Of a stretch of DNA of 64,000 nt, positions 9,346 to 18,160 are shown piece by piece. Location of the stretch: the NCBI RefSeq assembly GCF_013304825.1, contig NZ_JAAWUO010000017.1, positions 1-64,000 on the forward strand, read 5' to 3'. Position numbers and translations under genes: made by a program. The stretch's first letter is position 1; every line of letters begins with the position of its first letter. The notes under the pieces are model-generated. The model was given only the letters and a program-made list of their open reading frames with translations, was not told where the DNA came from and made no database searches. The stretch comes from Blautia schinkii. Its GTDB lineage: Bacteria; Bacillota; Clostridia; Lachnospirales; Lachnospiraceae.

Positions 9346-9409
9346 GCGTTTCCGGAATGTCACAGACAGACCGGCATAGTAAGCGATCGCGGAACAGATC
9401 CGCCGGAGC

Positions 9410-9817
9410 TTACAGAGTGGCCAGATCGATCCTGTAATCGTCGGAACCTTCTCCGTCAGCAGTGTAGTAAGCTGCTCTTTCTTCTGCATTTACATAGATG
9501 TGGAGCTCTTTGCCTTTCAGGCCCTTTGCTTCTGCATCTTTCTTAACAGCTGCTTCAAGGTCTGCAACTGTGATGGATGTCTCAAAAATTTCAAGTGTGA
9601 TGCCGCTGATCTTATGATTTTTTACAGTGTTTTTGACTTCTTCTACTACTTCTGGTGCCTTGGCTGCTACAGTCTCTGTTGCCTTTTTGACTGCTTTAAC
9701 GGTTTTTTCAGCTGCAGGTGTTTTTTCAATCTTTTCTACAGTTGATTTCACGGTAGCTTTGGCCTTGGTGGTTGCGCTCTTCAGGTTGCTTGTTCTGCTG
9801 TTTCTTCTTTTTTCCAT
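9410..9817 (-). CDS. DUF6465-like protein with lysine/alanine-rich N-terminus
   Basis: A 135-residue protein. The first about 70 residues are rich in Lys, Ala, Thr and Val (histone H1-like low complexity). The last about 65 form an acidic mixed alpha/beta domain ending in DDYRIDLATL. I believe it matches a small Lachnospiraceae family annotated DUF6465, but that cannot be tested here. There is no known function; the basic tail could bind nucleic acid or polyanions. The start at 9817 has GGAAGGGAG upstream. The promoter TTGACT-N17-TACTGT lies at 9882-9910 on the minus strand. The stop codon falls inside a GTAAGC/GCTTAC stem-loop (9379-9413). Confidence 0.65.
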   Translation of the reverse strand: MEKRRNSRTSNLKSATTKAKATVKSTVEKIEKTPAAEKTVKAVKKATETVAAKAPEVVEEVKNTVKNHKISGITLEIFETSITVADLEAAVKKDAEAKGLKGKELHIYVNAEERAAYYTADGEGSDDYRIDLATL

Positions 9818-9881
9818 AATGGAACACTCCCTTCCGCATATTTCGCTGACAGAACGGATCTGCCGGAATATGTACCTGTTT

Positions 9882-9910
9882 ACAGTATCATGAATCCGGT
9901 GGAAAGTCAA
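9882..9910 (-). promoter_or_regulatory. Promoter of the DUF6465-like gene
   Basis: Read on the minus strand: TTGACT, 17-bp spacer, TACTGT, with TG two bases before the -10. It lies about 65 bp upstream of the start codon at 9817. Confidence 0.7.
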
Positions 9911-9988
9911 ATTTTTGCTTGGGTGTTGCATTTCCGGCAGTTGTCGTATAAACTGGATTACAGAGAAAATCAGACAGGGGTACAGAGA

Positions 9989-10984
9989 TTGAAGAATATT
10001 CAGGAAGATATTAAAACAGGAAAATTTAAGCAGGCATATCTCCTTTACGGTGAGGAAGCCTATCTGAAACAGCAATATAAAAGAAATCTGGTGAAGGCTC
10101 TGAACCCGGACGATGATACCATGAATTTTACCAGATATGAGGGGAAGGGGATCGATGTCCGGGAGCTTTTGAGTCTTTGTGATACCATGCCCTTTTTTGC
10201 AGAGCGAAGAGTAGTCCTTCTTGAGGATACGGGATTCTTTAAGAACAAATGTGAGGAACTGGCAGATTATATGAAAGCTCTGCCTGATTATCTGTATCTG
10301 GTGTTCTGCGAGTCTGAAGTAGATAAGAGAAGCCGTATGTACAAGGCGATAAAAGCCTGCGGCAGCATCGGGGAATTTAAACAGCAGGATGAAAAGACTC
10401 TTATGCGGTGGGCAGCAGGAATCCTTGGAAAAAATGGCCGCAGGATCACCCAGAGAGATGTGGAGCTTCTGCTGACCATGACGGGAACAGATATGGGAAA
10501 TATAAGGATGGAGCTGGAAAAGCTGATCTCCTATACGGTCGGAAGAGATGTTGTGACGGCTGCAGATATCCAGGCTGTCTGTACCACGCAGACAACCAAT
10601 AAGATCTTTGATATGGTGCGTGCGGTGACGGAGAAGAACCAGAAGCGGGCCCTGGATCTGTACTATGACCTTCTGACTCTTCGGGAACCGCCGATGCGGA
10701 TATTGTTTCTTTTGGCGAAACAGTTTCGTCAGATCTGCCTGACCAAGAAAATGTCACAGGAGGGTCTTTCTCAAACCGAGATCGCTTCCAAACTGGGAGT
10801 ACCCTCTTTTGTTGTGCGGAACCTGGCATCCTGTGCCAGATCCTACACTGTGGAAGAGCTGGAGAATGCTGTGCGGGATTTTGTGGATGCGGAAGAGGCG
10901 GTAAAGACAGGTACACTTGGAGATGTGCTCAGCGTGGAGCTTCTGATCGTGAAGTACAGCTCGGCGAGAGCAGTGAGAGCCTGA
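9989..10984 (+). CDS. holA: DNA polymerase III delta subunit
   Basis: A 331-residue clamp-loader subunit, which opens the beta clamp as part of the replicative polymerase. The N-terminus reads NIQEDIKTGKFKQAYLLYGEE, matching the family opening, and the AAA+-like fold continues through YEGKGIDVRELL to the C-terminal collar domain. A TTG start at 9989 is preferred. It has AGGGG eight bases upstream, and the ATG at 9890 would add 33 residues that overlap the divergent promoter of the neighbour. Convergent with the metallohydrolase gene, leaving only three bases between stops. No terminator is visible between them. Confidence 0.9.
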   Translation: MKNIQEDIKTGKFKQAYLLYGEEAYLKQQYKRNLVKALNPDDDTMNFTRYEGKGIDVRELLSLCDTMPFFAERRVVLLEDTGFFKNKCEELADYMKALPDYLYLVFCESEVDKRSRMYKAIKACGSIGEFKQQDEKTLMRWAAGILGKNGRRITQRDVELLLTMTGTDMGNIRMELEKLISYTVGRDVVTAADIQAVCTTQTTNKIFDMVRAVTEKNQKRALDLYYDLLTLREPPMRILFLLAKQFRQICLTKKMSQEGLSQTEIASKLGVPSFVVRNLASCARSYTVEELENAVRDFVDAEEAVKTGTLGDVLSVELLIVKYSSARAVRA

Positions 10985-10987
10985 GTT

Positions 10988-11560
10988 TTACGGAGACGGG
11001 TTCTGCCACAGGGTCGCTCCGTTGTCCCTGAGCCATTTTTCGCAGGCTTTATACTCCGGCATCACAGATGCCACCACTGCATAAAAGGCAGGGGAATGAT
11101 TCATTTCTTTTCTGTGGGAAAGTTCGTGTACTACAACATAATCCAGGACTTTTTCCGGGGCGAAGATCAGCCGCCAGTTGAAGTTCAGGTTTCCTTCGCT
11201 GGTGCAGCTTCCCCAGCGGGTTTTTTGTTCCCGGATCGTGATACGGCCGTAGGTTACGCCCATTTTTCTGGCGTAGGCTGCGGTTTTTCTTTTGAATATT
11301 TTTCTGGCGGATTCCATATAATAACTGCGGCGGAATTCCGAAAGAGGCGGGTTTTCAGCCTGGGGCTGTGCCGGCTCAGTGGCAGCGTGTGAGAGATGCT
11401 CCAGGATCCAGCTTTCTTTCTGTGAGAGAAAACGATGGATGGTGGAATCTGGCATTGTGTGTGGAGCGCGGACAGTTACCTGACCGGAAACGCTGACCTG
11501 GATCGCCAGGGTTTTCCGGCTGCTGCGGATAATGTGGTAGGGAAAGGGATGGGATATCAT
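10988..11560 (-). CDS. YgjP/SprT-like zinc metallohydrolase (DUF45, M48-type)
   Basis: A 190-residue protein with the zinc-binding motif VVHELSHRKEMNHS in its C-terminal half, the conserved EQKTRWGSC segment, and an N-terminal beta-rich region (RSSRKTLAIQVSVSG). These match the YgjP-like DUF45 family of metal-dependent hydrolases. The substrate is unknown for the family. The start at 11560 has CCAAAGGAG six bases upstream; the longer frame to 11599 adds 13 residues without a ribosome binding site. It lies downstream of rpsT in the same direction but after a strong terminator, so its own promoter is expected. There is no signal peptide, so it is probably cytoplasmic. Confidence 0.85.
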   Translation of the reverse strand: MISHPFPYHIIRSSRKTLAIQVSVSGQVTVRAPHTMPDSTIHRFLSQKESWILEHLSHAATEPAQPQAENPPLSEFRRSYYMESARKIFKRKTAAYARKMGVTYGRITIREQKTRWGSCTSEGNLNFNWRLIFAPEKVLDYVVVHELSHRKEMNHSPAFYAVVASVMPEYKACEKWLRDNGATLWQNPSP

Positions 11561-11597
11561 AAAAAACTCCTTTGGGTCAATGCAGAAATCTATATAC

Positions 11598-11633
11598 AAA
11601 AAAGACAGTCGCTGACGGTTCGACTGTCTTTCC
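11598..11633. terminator. Terminator of rpsT
   Basis: AGACAGTCG (11603-11611) pairs with CGACTGTCT (11621-11629). On the minus strand the stem is followed by a run of six T, so it ends rpsT transcription. On the plus strand TTTCCTTTT follows, so it may also work in the other direction. Confidence 0.9.
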
Positions 11634-11673
11634 TTTTACTTATAAGCTTATAACTAAAATATTCCGTTGTCTA

Positions 11674-11937
11674 TTACGCAATGCTGTTGACAGCTTTGGA
11701 AAGACGGGAAATTTTTCTGGCGCAGTTATTTTTGTGGTAAACGCCCTTGGATGTAGCTTTGCTGATTGTGGAGATTGCGTCCTTAAGAGCAACCTCTGCA
11801 GCTGCCTTATCCTTATTCTCAACTGCTGTCTCAACTTTCTTAATGGAAGTCTTAACTGCAGAACGGATTGCTTTGTTTCTTGCAGCCTTAGTTCTGTTAA
11901 CTAAGATTCTCTTCTTTGCGGATTTAATGTTAGCCAA
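11674..11937 (-). CDS. rpsT: Ribosomal protein S20
   Basis: An 87-residue lysine/alanine-rich helical protein of the small ribosomal subunit. The opening ANIKSAKKR is the family N-terminus. The start is a TTG codon (11937-11935). GGAGG lies eight bases upstream of it, whereas the in-frame GTG at 11946 touches the ribosome binding site. E. coli rpsT also uses a UUG start, which is part of its autoregulation. Its promoter is at 12026-12054 (minus) and a strong terminator follows. Orientation is opposite to gpr. Confidence 0.95.
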   Translation of the reverse strand: MANIKSAKKRILVNRTKAARNKAIRSAVKTSIKKVETAVENKDKAAAEVALKDAISTISKATSKGVYHKNNCARKISRLSKAVNSIA

Positions 11938-12025
11938 TTCGTACACCTCCGATTCCTAAAAATATAATATAAAAAATTACATTCACAGGAACAGACACGG
12001 GCGCTCCTATGAAACATGCTTATAT

Positions 12026-12054
12026 ATATTATTATACGTGTGCGGAAATGTCAA
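12026..12054 (-). promoter_or_regulatory. Promoter of rpsT
   Basis: Minus strand: TTGACA, 17-bp spacer, TAATAT, with further TA-rich sequence overlapping the -10. It lies about 90 bp before the TTG start. Confidence 0.75.
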
Positions 12055-12170
12055 GATGTTTTTTACGGAAATCTCAAAAATATGACAAAAAAACACCAAA
12101 TGCTGTGGGTGATATGAGAAATGATACATATTTATGGGAAAACGAGGGAAGAATAAGACAGAAATACAGT

Positions 12171-12186
12171 AATGTTCGCGGATAGA
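12171..12186 (+). repeat. Short repeat shared with 23871-23886
   Basis: AATGTTCGCGGATAGA here and AATGTTCACGGATAGA at 23871-23886 differ at one of 16 bases. Both are in intergenic DNA. It lies about 40 bp before gpr. No clear sigma-F/G promoter could be placed with confidence in 12055-12226. Confidence 0.4.
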
Positions 12187-12226
12187 TAGCGGACGATTGA
12201 AATTTATCAGGAGAAGAGGAGAGCTT

Positions 12227-13156
12227 ATGGCAGGAAGGAACAGGATCAGGACGGATCTGGCACTTGAGGCAACAGAGCGTTTCAAAGAGGAAAACGTGGA
12301 AGTTCATGGAGTGGAGGTTCGGGAAAAGTACGACAAGGAGAAAGATGTGCGGACTACGGTTGTTCGGATCACAACGGAAAATGGTGCGAAGACTATGGGA
12401 AAGCCCCAGGGAACGTATATTACCATCGAGGCTCCGGATCTTTCCGTGCCGGATGAGGATTATCACAGGGAGATTTCAGAGGAGGTAGCGCATCACTTAA
12501 AAGAACTGATTGATTTCAGTCAGCAGCAGTCTGTACTTGTGGTAGGACTGGGAAATCAGGACATCACAGCAGATTCCCTTGGTCCCCGGGCAGTGGAAAA
12601 TATTCATATGACAAGGCATGTGATCCGGGAGTATGGTCTGAAATCCTGTTCTCATATGAAAATGCACCAGATCAGCGGAATTGTTCCAGGTGTGATGGCG
12701 CAGACTGGAATGGAGACACTGGAGATTGTCCAGGGGGTTGTAGCAGAGACAAAACCGGATGTGGTGATTGCGATTGATGCGCTGGCTGCCAGAAGTACGG
12801 CGAGGCTGAACCGGACTATCCAGATTACAGATACAGGGATCAGTCCGGGATCCGGTGTGGGAAATCACAGAGAGGGCTTAAACGAAGAGAATCTGTCCGT
12901 AAGGGTAATAGGAATCGGGGTGCCTACAGTGGTAGATGCAGCTACCATCGTTCATGATTCCATGGCAAATCTTCTGGATGCACTGGAGGAAGAGGAACAG
13001 AAGGAATTTCTGGAAGAAATGATTTCTCCAAAGCTTTATACCATGTTTGTGACTCCAAAGGATGTGGATGAGACTGTCAAGTATTTGAGCTTTACGATTT
13101 CAGAGGGACTGAACCTGGCATTTTCTGATAGTCTAATCAGAGAGGACATGTCATAA
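12227..13156 (+). CDS. gpr: Germination protease GPR
   Basis: A 309-residue spore protease (family A25) that degrades small acid-soluble spore proteins during germination. The N-terminus (RTDLALEATE) resembles the SASP cleavage site that GPR uses for self-processing of its zymogen. The central VVGLGNQDITADSLGPRAVENI and VIAIDALAARSTARLNRTIQ segments are diagnostic. ATG 12227 has GGAGAAGAGGAGAG upstream. The gene is directly followed by spoIIP, a common Clostridia pairing. It should be expressed late in the forespore under sigma-G, but the promoter was not resolved. It marks the organism as a spore former or recent descendant. Confidence 0.95.
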   Translation: MAGRNRIRTDLALEATERFKEENVEVHGVEVREKYDKEKDVRTTVVRITTENGAKTMGKPQGTYITIEAPDLSVPDEDYHREISEEVAHHLKELIDFSQQQSVLVVGLGNQDITADSLGPRAVENIHMTRHVIREYGLKSCSHMKMHQISGIVPGVMAQTGMETLEIVQGVVAETKPDVVIAIDALAARSTARLNRTIQITDTGISPGSGVGNHREGLNEENLSVRVIGIGVPTVVDAATIVHDSMANLLDALEEEEQKEFLEEMISPKLYTMFVTPKDVDETVKYLSFTISEGLNLAFSDSLIREDMS

Positions 13157-13179
13157 AATACCATAAGAGGTGATCGTTA

Positions 13180-14397
13180 GTGACGAATATCCAGAGGGCA
13201 TTCTGCGTGGTTTTGAGCCTGATCTTTCTTTGTGTGGTAGCCGCGCTTCCGGGAGATTTTTTCAGGCATGGAGAGGTTTACAGGTCTCTGCCGCTGTACT
13301 GCTTTCTGGAAAAGAAGGCTTTGCAGGAGGAAAACGGCAGAGACCTGGAAACGGAGATGCTTTTGCAGGAAAAAAATGCAGAGCATCTGGGGGAAGAAGT
13401 AGCAGCCGAGAACCGGAGAGAGCAGGAGGAACTTCTGATGGCAGAGGCGGAGAAAGATGCTGCGGACAGTCGGGATGAGGGACAAGAAGAGACGCGGGCC
13501 GAGAAGGACAAAATTGTGGATGAAAGCAAGAGTGGTGTGGAAGAGAAAGAAGAGAAAGAAGAGAAAGAAGAGCAGGAAGAGCAAGAAACCGTGGCACTGC
13601 CTCATCCTCAGATCGATTTATCTCAGGCGAAACTGGCTGATTTTGATTATGTGATGAACCATTTTTTTATCCTGGATTCCAATACGGAAACCAATGCCGG
13701 GCAGATCAGCGGGACAAGATTCCTGGAAGAAGATATGTCCATTAAACAGGATTCATCTGTACCCCAGATTCTGATCTACCACACCCATTCCCAGGAGACT
13801 TTTTCCGATTCAAGGGAAGGTGAAACGGAAGATACCATAGTGGGAGTGGGAAATTATCTCACAGATATTCTGGAAAAAAATTACGGCTACAAGGTGATTC
13901 ATGTAACGGATGCGTTCGATATCATGGGTGGGGAGCTGGATCGGAGCAAGGCCTACGACTATGCGCGCTCTTCCATAGAAAAAGTTCTGGAGGAAAATCC
14001 CACAGTGGAGGTAGTTATTGATCTTCACAGGGATGGAGTGCCGGACGACCGTCATCTGGTAACGGAGATCAATGGAAAACAAACAGCTCAGATTCTTTTT
14101 TATAACGGGCTGAGCTATACGGTCAATCAGGGGGCAGTGAGTTATCTTCCAAACCCTTACATAGAAGATAATCTGGCATTTTCTTTCCAGCTGGAATACC
14201 AGGCAGCGCAGTATTATCCGCAGTTTTACAGAGGAATTTATCTGGCAGGTCTTCGTTACAACCTCCATTTAAGACCAAGGGCGCTGCTTCTGGAAGCCGG
14301 TGCGCAGACAAATACTGTGGAGGAAGTCCGAAATGCAATGGAACCTTTTGCAGATATCTTAAACAGAGTGCTGAAAGGCAGTGACAAAGAAGGATAA
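13180..14397 (+). CDS. spoIIP: Stage II sporulation protein P
   Basis: A 405-residue peptidoglycan amidase/endopeptidase acting with SpoIID and SpoIIM in forespore engulfment. There is one N-terminal membrane anchor (about residues 7-25). A charged linker (about residues 45-145) is very rich in Glu and Lys with a repeated KEE pattern. The catalytic domain (about 165-400) carries YHTHSQE and DLHRDG histidine motifs. GTG 13180 is the start, with AGAGGTGA six bases upstream. The 24 bp after gpr suggest co-transcription. The glutamate-rich linker is longer and more biased than usual, but the catalytic domain is complete. Confidence 0.92.
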   Translation: MTNIQRAFCVVLSLIFLCVVAALPGDFFRHGEVYRSLPLYCFLEKKALQEENGRDLETEMLLQEKNAEHLGEEVAAENRREQEELLMAEAEKDAADSRDEGQEETRAEKDKIVDESKSGVEEKEEKEEKEEQEEQETVALPHPQIDLSQAKLADFDYVMNHFFILDSNTETNAGQISGTRFLEEDMSIKQDSSVPQILIYHTHSQETFSDSREGETEDTIVGVGNYLTDILEKNYGYKVIHVTDAFDIMGGELDRSKAYDYARSSIEKVLEENPTVEVVIDLHRDGVPDDRHLVTEINGKQTAQILFYNGLSYTVNQGAVSYLPNPYIEDNLAFSFQLEYQAAQYYPQFYRGIYLAGLRYNLHLRPRALLLEAGAQTNTVEEVRNAMEPFADILNRVLKGSDKEG

Positions 14398-14410
14398 AAT
14401 GTGCTATGAT
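14381..14410 (+). promoter_or_regulatory. Candidate promoter of lepA
   Basis: GTGACA (14381-14386), 18-bp spacer, TATGAT (14405-14410) preceded by TGC. It overlaps the end of spoIIP and would separate vegetative lepA expression from sporulation genes. Confidence 0.55.
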
Positions 14411-14491
14411 AAGGAGCAGTATGGAAAAATATGCTTTTGCATGATGAATGCAGGAGCTTTGCATGAAAGAAACATAAGGAGGACTTCCTGA

Positions 14492-16300
14492 ATGATAGAC
14501 CAGAGTAAAATTCGAAATTTTTGTATCATTGCACATATTGACCACGGAAAATCCACGCTTGCAGATCGTATCATCGAGATGACAGGACTTCTCACAGAAA
14601 GAGAAATGCAGGCGCAGGTTCTGGATAACATGGAACTTGAGAGAGAGCGTGGAATTACCATCAAGTCCCAGGCTGTTCGTATTGTATACAAGGCCAAAGA
14701 CGGAAATGAGTACATTTTTAACCTGATCGATACTCCGGGACATGTAGACTTTAACTATGAGGTTTCCCGAAGCCTTGCAGCCTGTGACGGTGCGATTCTT
14801 GTTGTAGATGCTGCACAGGGTATAGAGGCCCAGACGCTTGCCAACGTATATATGGCACTGGATCATGACCTGGATGTAGTACCGGTTATCAATAAAATCG
14901 ATCTTCCAAGTGCAGATCCTGAGCGTGTAATTAATGAGATCGAGGATGTGATCGGAATAGAGGCACAGGATGCACCGCAGATTTCAGCGAAAACAGGATT
15001 GAATGTAGATCAGGTTCTGGAACAGATCGTAAATAAAGTTCCGGCACCGCATGGCGATGTGAACGCACCGTTGAAAGCACTGATCTTTGACTCTGTTTAT
15101 GATCCGTATAAAGGTGTTATCGTATTCTGCCGAATTAAAGATGGCTGTGTGAAGAAGGGTACGAAGATCCACATGATGGCTACCGGATTTACCACAGAGG
15201 TTGTTGAAGTGGGATATTTTGGTGCAGGCCAGTTTATTCCGTGTGATGAGCTGACAGCTGGTATGGTTGGATATATCACAGCCAGTATCAAGAATGTCCG
15301 TGATACCCGTGTTGGCGATACTGTGACAGATGCAGATAATCCGTGTGCAGAAGCACTGCCAGGATATAAGAAGGTAAATCCGATGGTTTACTGCGGACTT
15401 TACCCGGCTGACGGTGCCAAGTACGGCGATCTCCGTGACGCGCTGGAGAAACTGCAGCTTAATGATGCTTCTCTTTATTACGAGCCTGAGACATCTGTTG
15501 CCCTGGGATTTGGTTTCCGCTGCGGTTTTCTTGGACTTCTTCATCTGGAGATCATCCAGGAACGTCTGGAGAGAGAGTACAATCTGGATCTTGTAACTAC
15601 CGCACCGAGTGTTATTTACAAAGTTTACAAGACAAACGGTGAGATCATCGAACTGACCAACCCGACCAACCTTCCCGATCCTTCTGAAATCGAATACATG
15701 GAGGAGCCCATGGTCAAGGCTGAGATCATGGTGACAACAGAGTTTATCGGTGCGATCATGGATCTCTGTCAGGAGAGACGTGGTCAGTATGAAGGCATGG
15801 AATATATGGAAGAAACACGTGCTCTTCTGAAATACAGACTGCCACTTAACGAGATCATTTACGATTTCTTTGATGCCCTGAAATCACGATCCAGAGGATA
15901 TGCCTCCCTGGATTATGAGCTGGACGGATATGAGAGAAGCGAGCTTGTGAAGCTGGATATCCTTGTTAATAAGGAAGAGGTGGATGCACTTTCCTTTATC
16001 GTACATGCAGATACAGCTTATGAGCGCGGCAGAAAGATGTGCGAGAAGCTGAAAGACGAGATCCCGAGGCAGCTTTTTGAGATTCCGATCCAGGCAGCAA
16101 TCGGAAGCAAGGTTATTGCCAGAGAGACAGTACGTGCCATGCGTAAAGACGTTCTTGCCAAATGTTACGGCGGCGATATTTCCCGTAAGAAGAAACTTCT
16201 TGAGAAACAGAAGGAAGGTAAGAAGCGTATGCGTCAGGTAGGTAACGTGGAAATCCCGCAGAAGGCCTTTATGAGTGTGCTGAAGCTGGACGATAAATAG
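14492..16300 (+). CDS. lepA: Elongation factor 4 (LepA)
   Basis: A 602-residue translational GTPase that acts on the ribosome. GTPase motifs are clear: AHIDHGKST (G1), DTPGHVDF (G3) and NKIDLPSA (G4). EF-G-like domains II, III and V follow, with the LepA-specific C-terminal domain ending in [17 protein letters not shown]. Length is the family norm. AGGAGG precedes ATG 14492. The stop overlaps the ribosome binding site of the next gene, so the lipoprotein and hemW genes are probably in the same transcript. The order spoIIP-lepA-hemW is conserved in many Clostridia. Confidence 0.97.
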   Translation: MIDQSKIRNFCIIAHIDHGKSTLADRIIEMTGLLTEREMQAQVLDNMELERERGITIKSQAVRIVYKAKDGNEYIFNLIDTPGHVDFNYEVSRSLAACDGAILVVDAAQGIEAQTLANVYMALDHDLDVVPVINKIDLPSADPERVINEIEDVIGIEAQDAPQISAKTGLNVDQVLEQIVNKVPAPHGDVNAPLKALIFDSVYDPYKGVIVFCRIKDGCVKKGTKIHMMATGFTTEVVEVGYFGAGQFIPCDELTAGMVGYITASIKNVRDTRVGDTVTDADNPCAEALPGYKKVNPMVYCGLYPADGAKYGDLRDALEKLQLNDASLYYEPETSVALGFGFRCGFLGLLHLEIIQERLEREYNLDLVTTAPSVIYKVYKTNGEIIELTNPTNLPDPSEIEYMEEPMVKAEIMVTTEFIGAIMDLCQERRGQYEGMEYMEETRALLKYRLPLNEIIYDFFDALKSRSRGYASLDYELDGYERSELVKLDILVNKEEVDALSFIVHADTAYERGRKMCEKLKDEIPRQLFEIPIQAAIGSKVIARETVRAMRKDVLAKCYGGDISRKKKLLEKQKEGKKRMRQVGNVEIPQKAFMSVLKLDDK

Positions 16301-16311
16301 GAGATGACTTT

Positions 16312-16779
16312 TTGAAAAAAAATGCAAATAAACTGTTTCTGGTGGCAGGACTTCTGGCTATGTCAGCCGTTCTGCTTACCGGATGCGGTTCCAGAAAAAA
16401 AACAGATGCAGTTGACAGTGTGATCAAGATCAGCACAGCTCCGGAACCTACAGCAACACCGGATCCGAAAACTGTGGATCCGGATGCAGTGACAACGAAT
16501 GGAAATCTGACTATGGTGAATGAATATCTGGCAGAGAATGGAGGGGCAGAACTGGGTTCGGCAGCAGTGACACCGACTCCGGCAGCAGCGGCTTCAGATG
16601 GAAGCACCGGTGATTCTGAATCGGATACATCAGGTGCAGATACATCCGATGGAGATAGTACAGATGGTTCTGACAGTGGCGATGGATCGGATAATAGCGG
16701 TGATTCCGGATATTCCGATGAAAACGGCGACAACAGCAGCTATGATGATACAGGGGAAGGAGACTATGATGGAGAATAA
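16312..16779 (+). CDS. Small acidic Ser/Asp-rich lipoprotein
   Basis: A 155-residue predicted lipoprotein. The signal peptide ends in a lipobox (LLTGC, Cys about residue 25). The mature part has a Pro/Thr-rich stretch (TPEPTATPDP-like), then about 60 residues made almost entirely of Ser, Asp, Gly and Thr. There is no recognisable domain. The start is TTG at 16312, with AGGAG overlapping the lepA stop. Its last 11 bases overlap the start of hemW. It is probably a surface-exposed tether or spacer protein; no function can be assigned. Codon bias toward GAT/GGA/TCC repeats raises the chance of slippage and length variation between strains. Confidence 0.75.
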   Translation: MKKNANKLFLVAGLLAMSAVLLTGCGSRKKTDAVDSVIKISTAPEPTATPDPKTVDPDAVTTNGNLTMVNEYLAENGGAELGSAAVTPTPAAAASDGSTGDSESDTSGADTSDGDSTDGSDSGDGSDNSGDSGYSDENGDNSSYDDTGEGDYDGE

Positions 16780-17905
16780 GGCAAAAAAGCCTCTGGAACT
16801 CTATATTCATGTCCCTTTCTGCGTGAAAAAATGTGATTACTGTGATTTTCTCTCAGGTCCTGCGGGAAAAGAACGCCAGGCAGAATATTTCCAGGCCCTT
16901 CAGCGGGAAGTGGCGTCTGTCCCTGATTTTCCGGACAGAGAGATCACTACAGTTTTTATTGGCGGAGGAACGCCTTCCGTGCCGGATCCTGCCCTGATCG
17001 GGGCGGTTCTGGATCAGATCAGAAATAAGGTTTTTATGGCCCCGGATGCTGAGATCACAATCGAAGCGAATCCGGGGACTTTGTATAAAGAGAAGCTGGA
17101 AGACTATCTGGAACATGGAGTTAACCGGCTTAGTCTAGGTCTGCAGTCACCGCAGAACCGGGAACTGAAGATCCTGGGACGGATTCATACATGGGAAGAG
17201 TTTCTGGAGAGTTTTTCCCTGGCAAGGGAGGCGGGATTTTCCAATATCAATATTGACCTGATGAGCGCGATCCCGGATCAGACATATGAAGGCTGGGAAA
17301 AAAATCTACGCACAGTGGCAGCTCTTGGGCCAGAGCATATTTCTGCCTACAGCCTGATCGTGGAGGAAGGGACACCTTTCTGGGAACGGGACCTGAAGCT
17401 TCCGGATGAGGATACAGAATACCGGATGTATGAGGATACGGCAGCGATCCTCGGGGAGTACGGATTTCATCAGTATGAGATCTCCAATTATGCAAAAAAA
17501 GGTCTGGAGTGCCGGCATAATAAGGGCTATTGGCAGAGAACAGATTATCTGGGTCTGGGACTTGGGGCATCTTCACTCGTGGATCATATACGTTTTTCCA
17601 ATACAGATAATATGGAAGAATATATTAAAAACAGCGGACAGCCGGAGAAGATCCGCTGTGATATGGAGCGTCTTGGCGAGGCAGATGAGATGGCTGAGTT
17701 CATGTTCCTGGGTCTGCGTATGACGGAAGGCGTGTCAATGGATGTATTTGAGGAATATTTCGGTAAAAAAATAGAAAGTATTTACGGGGATGTGCTGGAA
17801 AAATATCTGTCTATCGGAATGCTGGAGAAAAAAGAGAGCAGGATATATCTTACAAGAAAAGGAATTCATGTGAGTAATGGGATAATGGCGGATTTTCTGC
17901 TGTGA
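16769..17905 (+). CDS. hemW: Radical SAM heme chaperone HemW
   Basis: A 378-residue radical SAM protein related to coproporphyrinogen III dehydrogenase HemN. The [4Fe-4S] motif is CVKKCDYC near residue 20, followed by FIGGGTPSVPD and the LGLQS and YEISNYAKKG segments, and a HemN C-terminal domain. It resembles HemW rather than HemN because it lacks the N-terminal extension of HemN. ATG 16769 follows AAGGAGA at five bases and overlaps the upstream gene; a longer frame to 16598 reads through the lipoprotein repeats and is rejected. HemW is a heme-binding chaperone in studied bacteria. Confidence 0.93.
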   Translation: MENKAKKPLELYIHVPFCVKKCDYCDFLSGPAGKERQAEYFQALQREVASVPDFPDREITTVFIGGGTPSVPDPALIGAVLDQIRNKVFMAPDAEITIEANPGTLYKEKLEDYLEHGVNRLSLGLQSPQNRELKILGRIHTWEEFLESFSLAREAGFSNINIDLMSAIPDQTYEGWEKNLRTVAALGPEHISAYSLIVEEGTPFWERDLKLPDEDTEYRMYEDTAAILGEYGFHQYEISNYAKKGLECRHNKGYWQRTDYLGLGLGASSLVDHIRFSNTDNMEEYIKNSGQPEKIRCDMERLGEADEMAEFMFLGLRMTEGVSMDVFEEYFGKKIESIYGDVLEKYLSIGMLEKKESRIYLTRKGIHVSNGIMADFLL

Positions 17906-17998
17906 GGTTCACTGCGAATGACTGATTTGTCGAAAGTTCCAACTTGACGAACGGATGTTCTGATTGTATACTGTAAAAAAGATGTAACCGAACTGCAG

Positions 17999-18022
17999 AG
18001 CGGAATGCAAATATCCGTTTTA
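17999..18022 (+). repeat. Dispersed hairpin repeat, copy 3
   Basis: The 24 bases match the core of the 5700-5724 copy at 20 positions, including AGCGGA, ATCCG/GTCCG and the terminal TTTA. GCGGA and TCCGT arms can pair. A GATGTAA word precedes it (17981-17987), as in the copies near 5609 and 23778. It lies between hemW and the IS607 insertion. Confidence 0.55.
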
Positions 18023-18081
18023 TAAAGATTTATGCGGTGGGTCAGATTAAGAATATCCGTTTGAACATGGAGATACAGATT

Positions 18082-18087
18082 AGGAGG
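18082..18087 (+). promoter_or_regulatory. Orphan Shine-Dalgarno sequence, probably the former uvrA site
   Basis: A perfect AGGAGG followed by no start codon at usable distance (the next ATG with coding potential is at 18161 and has its own AAAGGAG). If the DNA from 18088 to 19781 is removed, AGGAGG lies nine bases before the uvrA ATG at 19791. This is inference from the junction. Confidence 0.5.
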
Positions 18088-18160
18088 TTATCTTAAGTAA
18101 TCAAATTTATTAACCAACATGATTAAATGTGTTTAAATATACTCAAAGGAGTAAATTGTT

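Noticed and set aside
13540-13590. Simple-sequence tract as possible mobile repeat
   Set aside because: GAAGAGAAA-type repeats encode the Glu/Lys linker of SpoIIP in frame.
16598-16768. N-terminal extension of HemW
   Set aside because: Reads through the lipoprotein repeats in another frame; the ribosome binding site and family start point to 16769.
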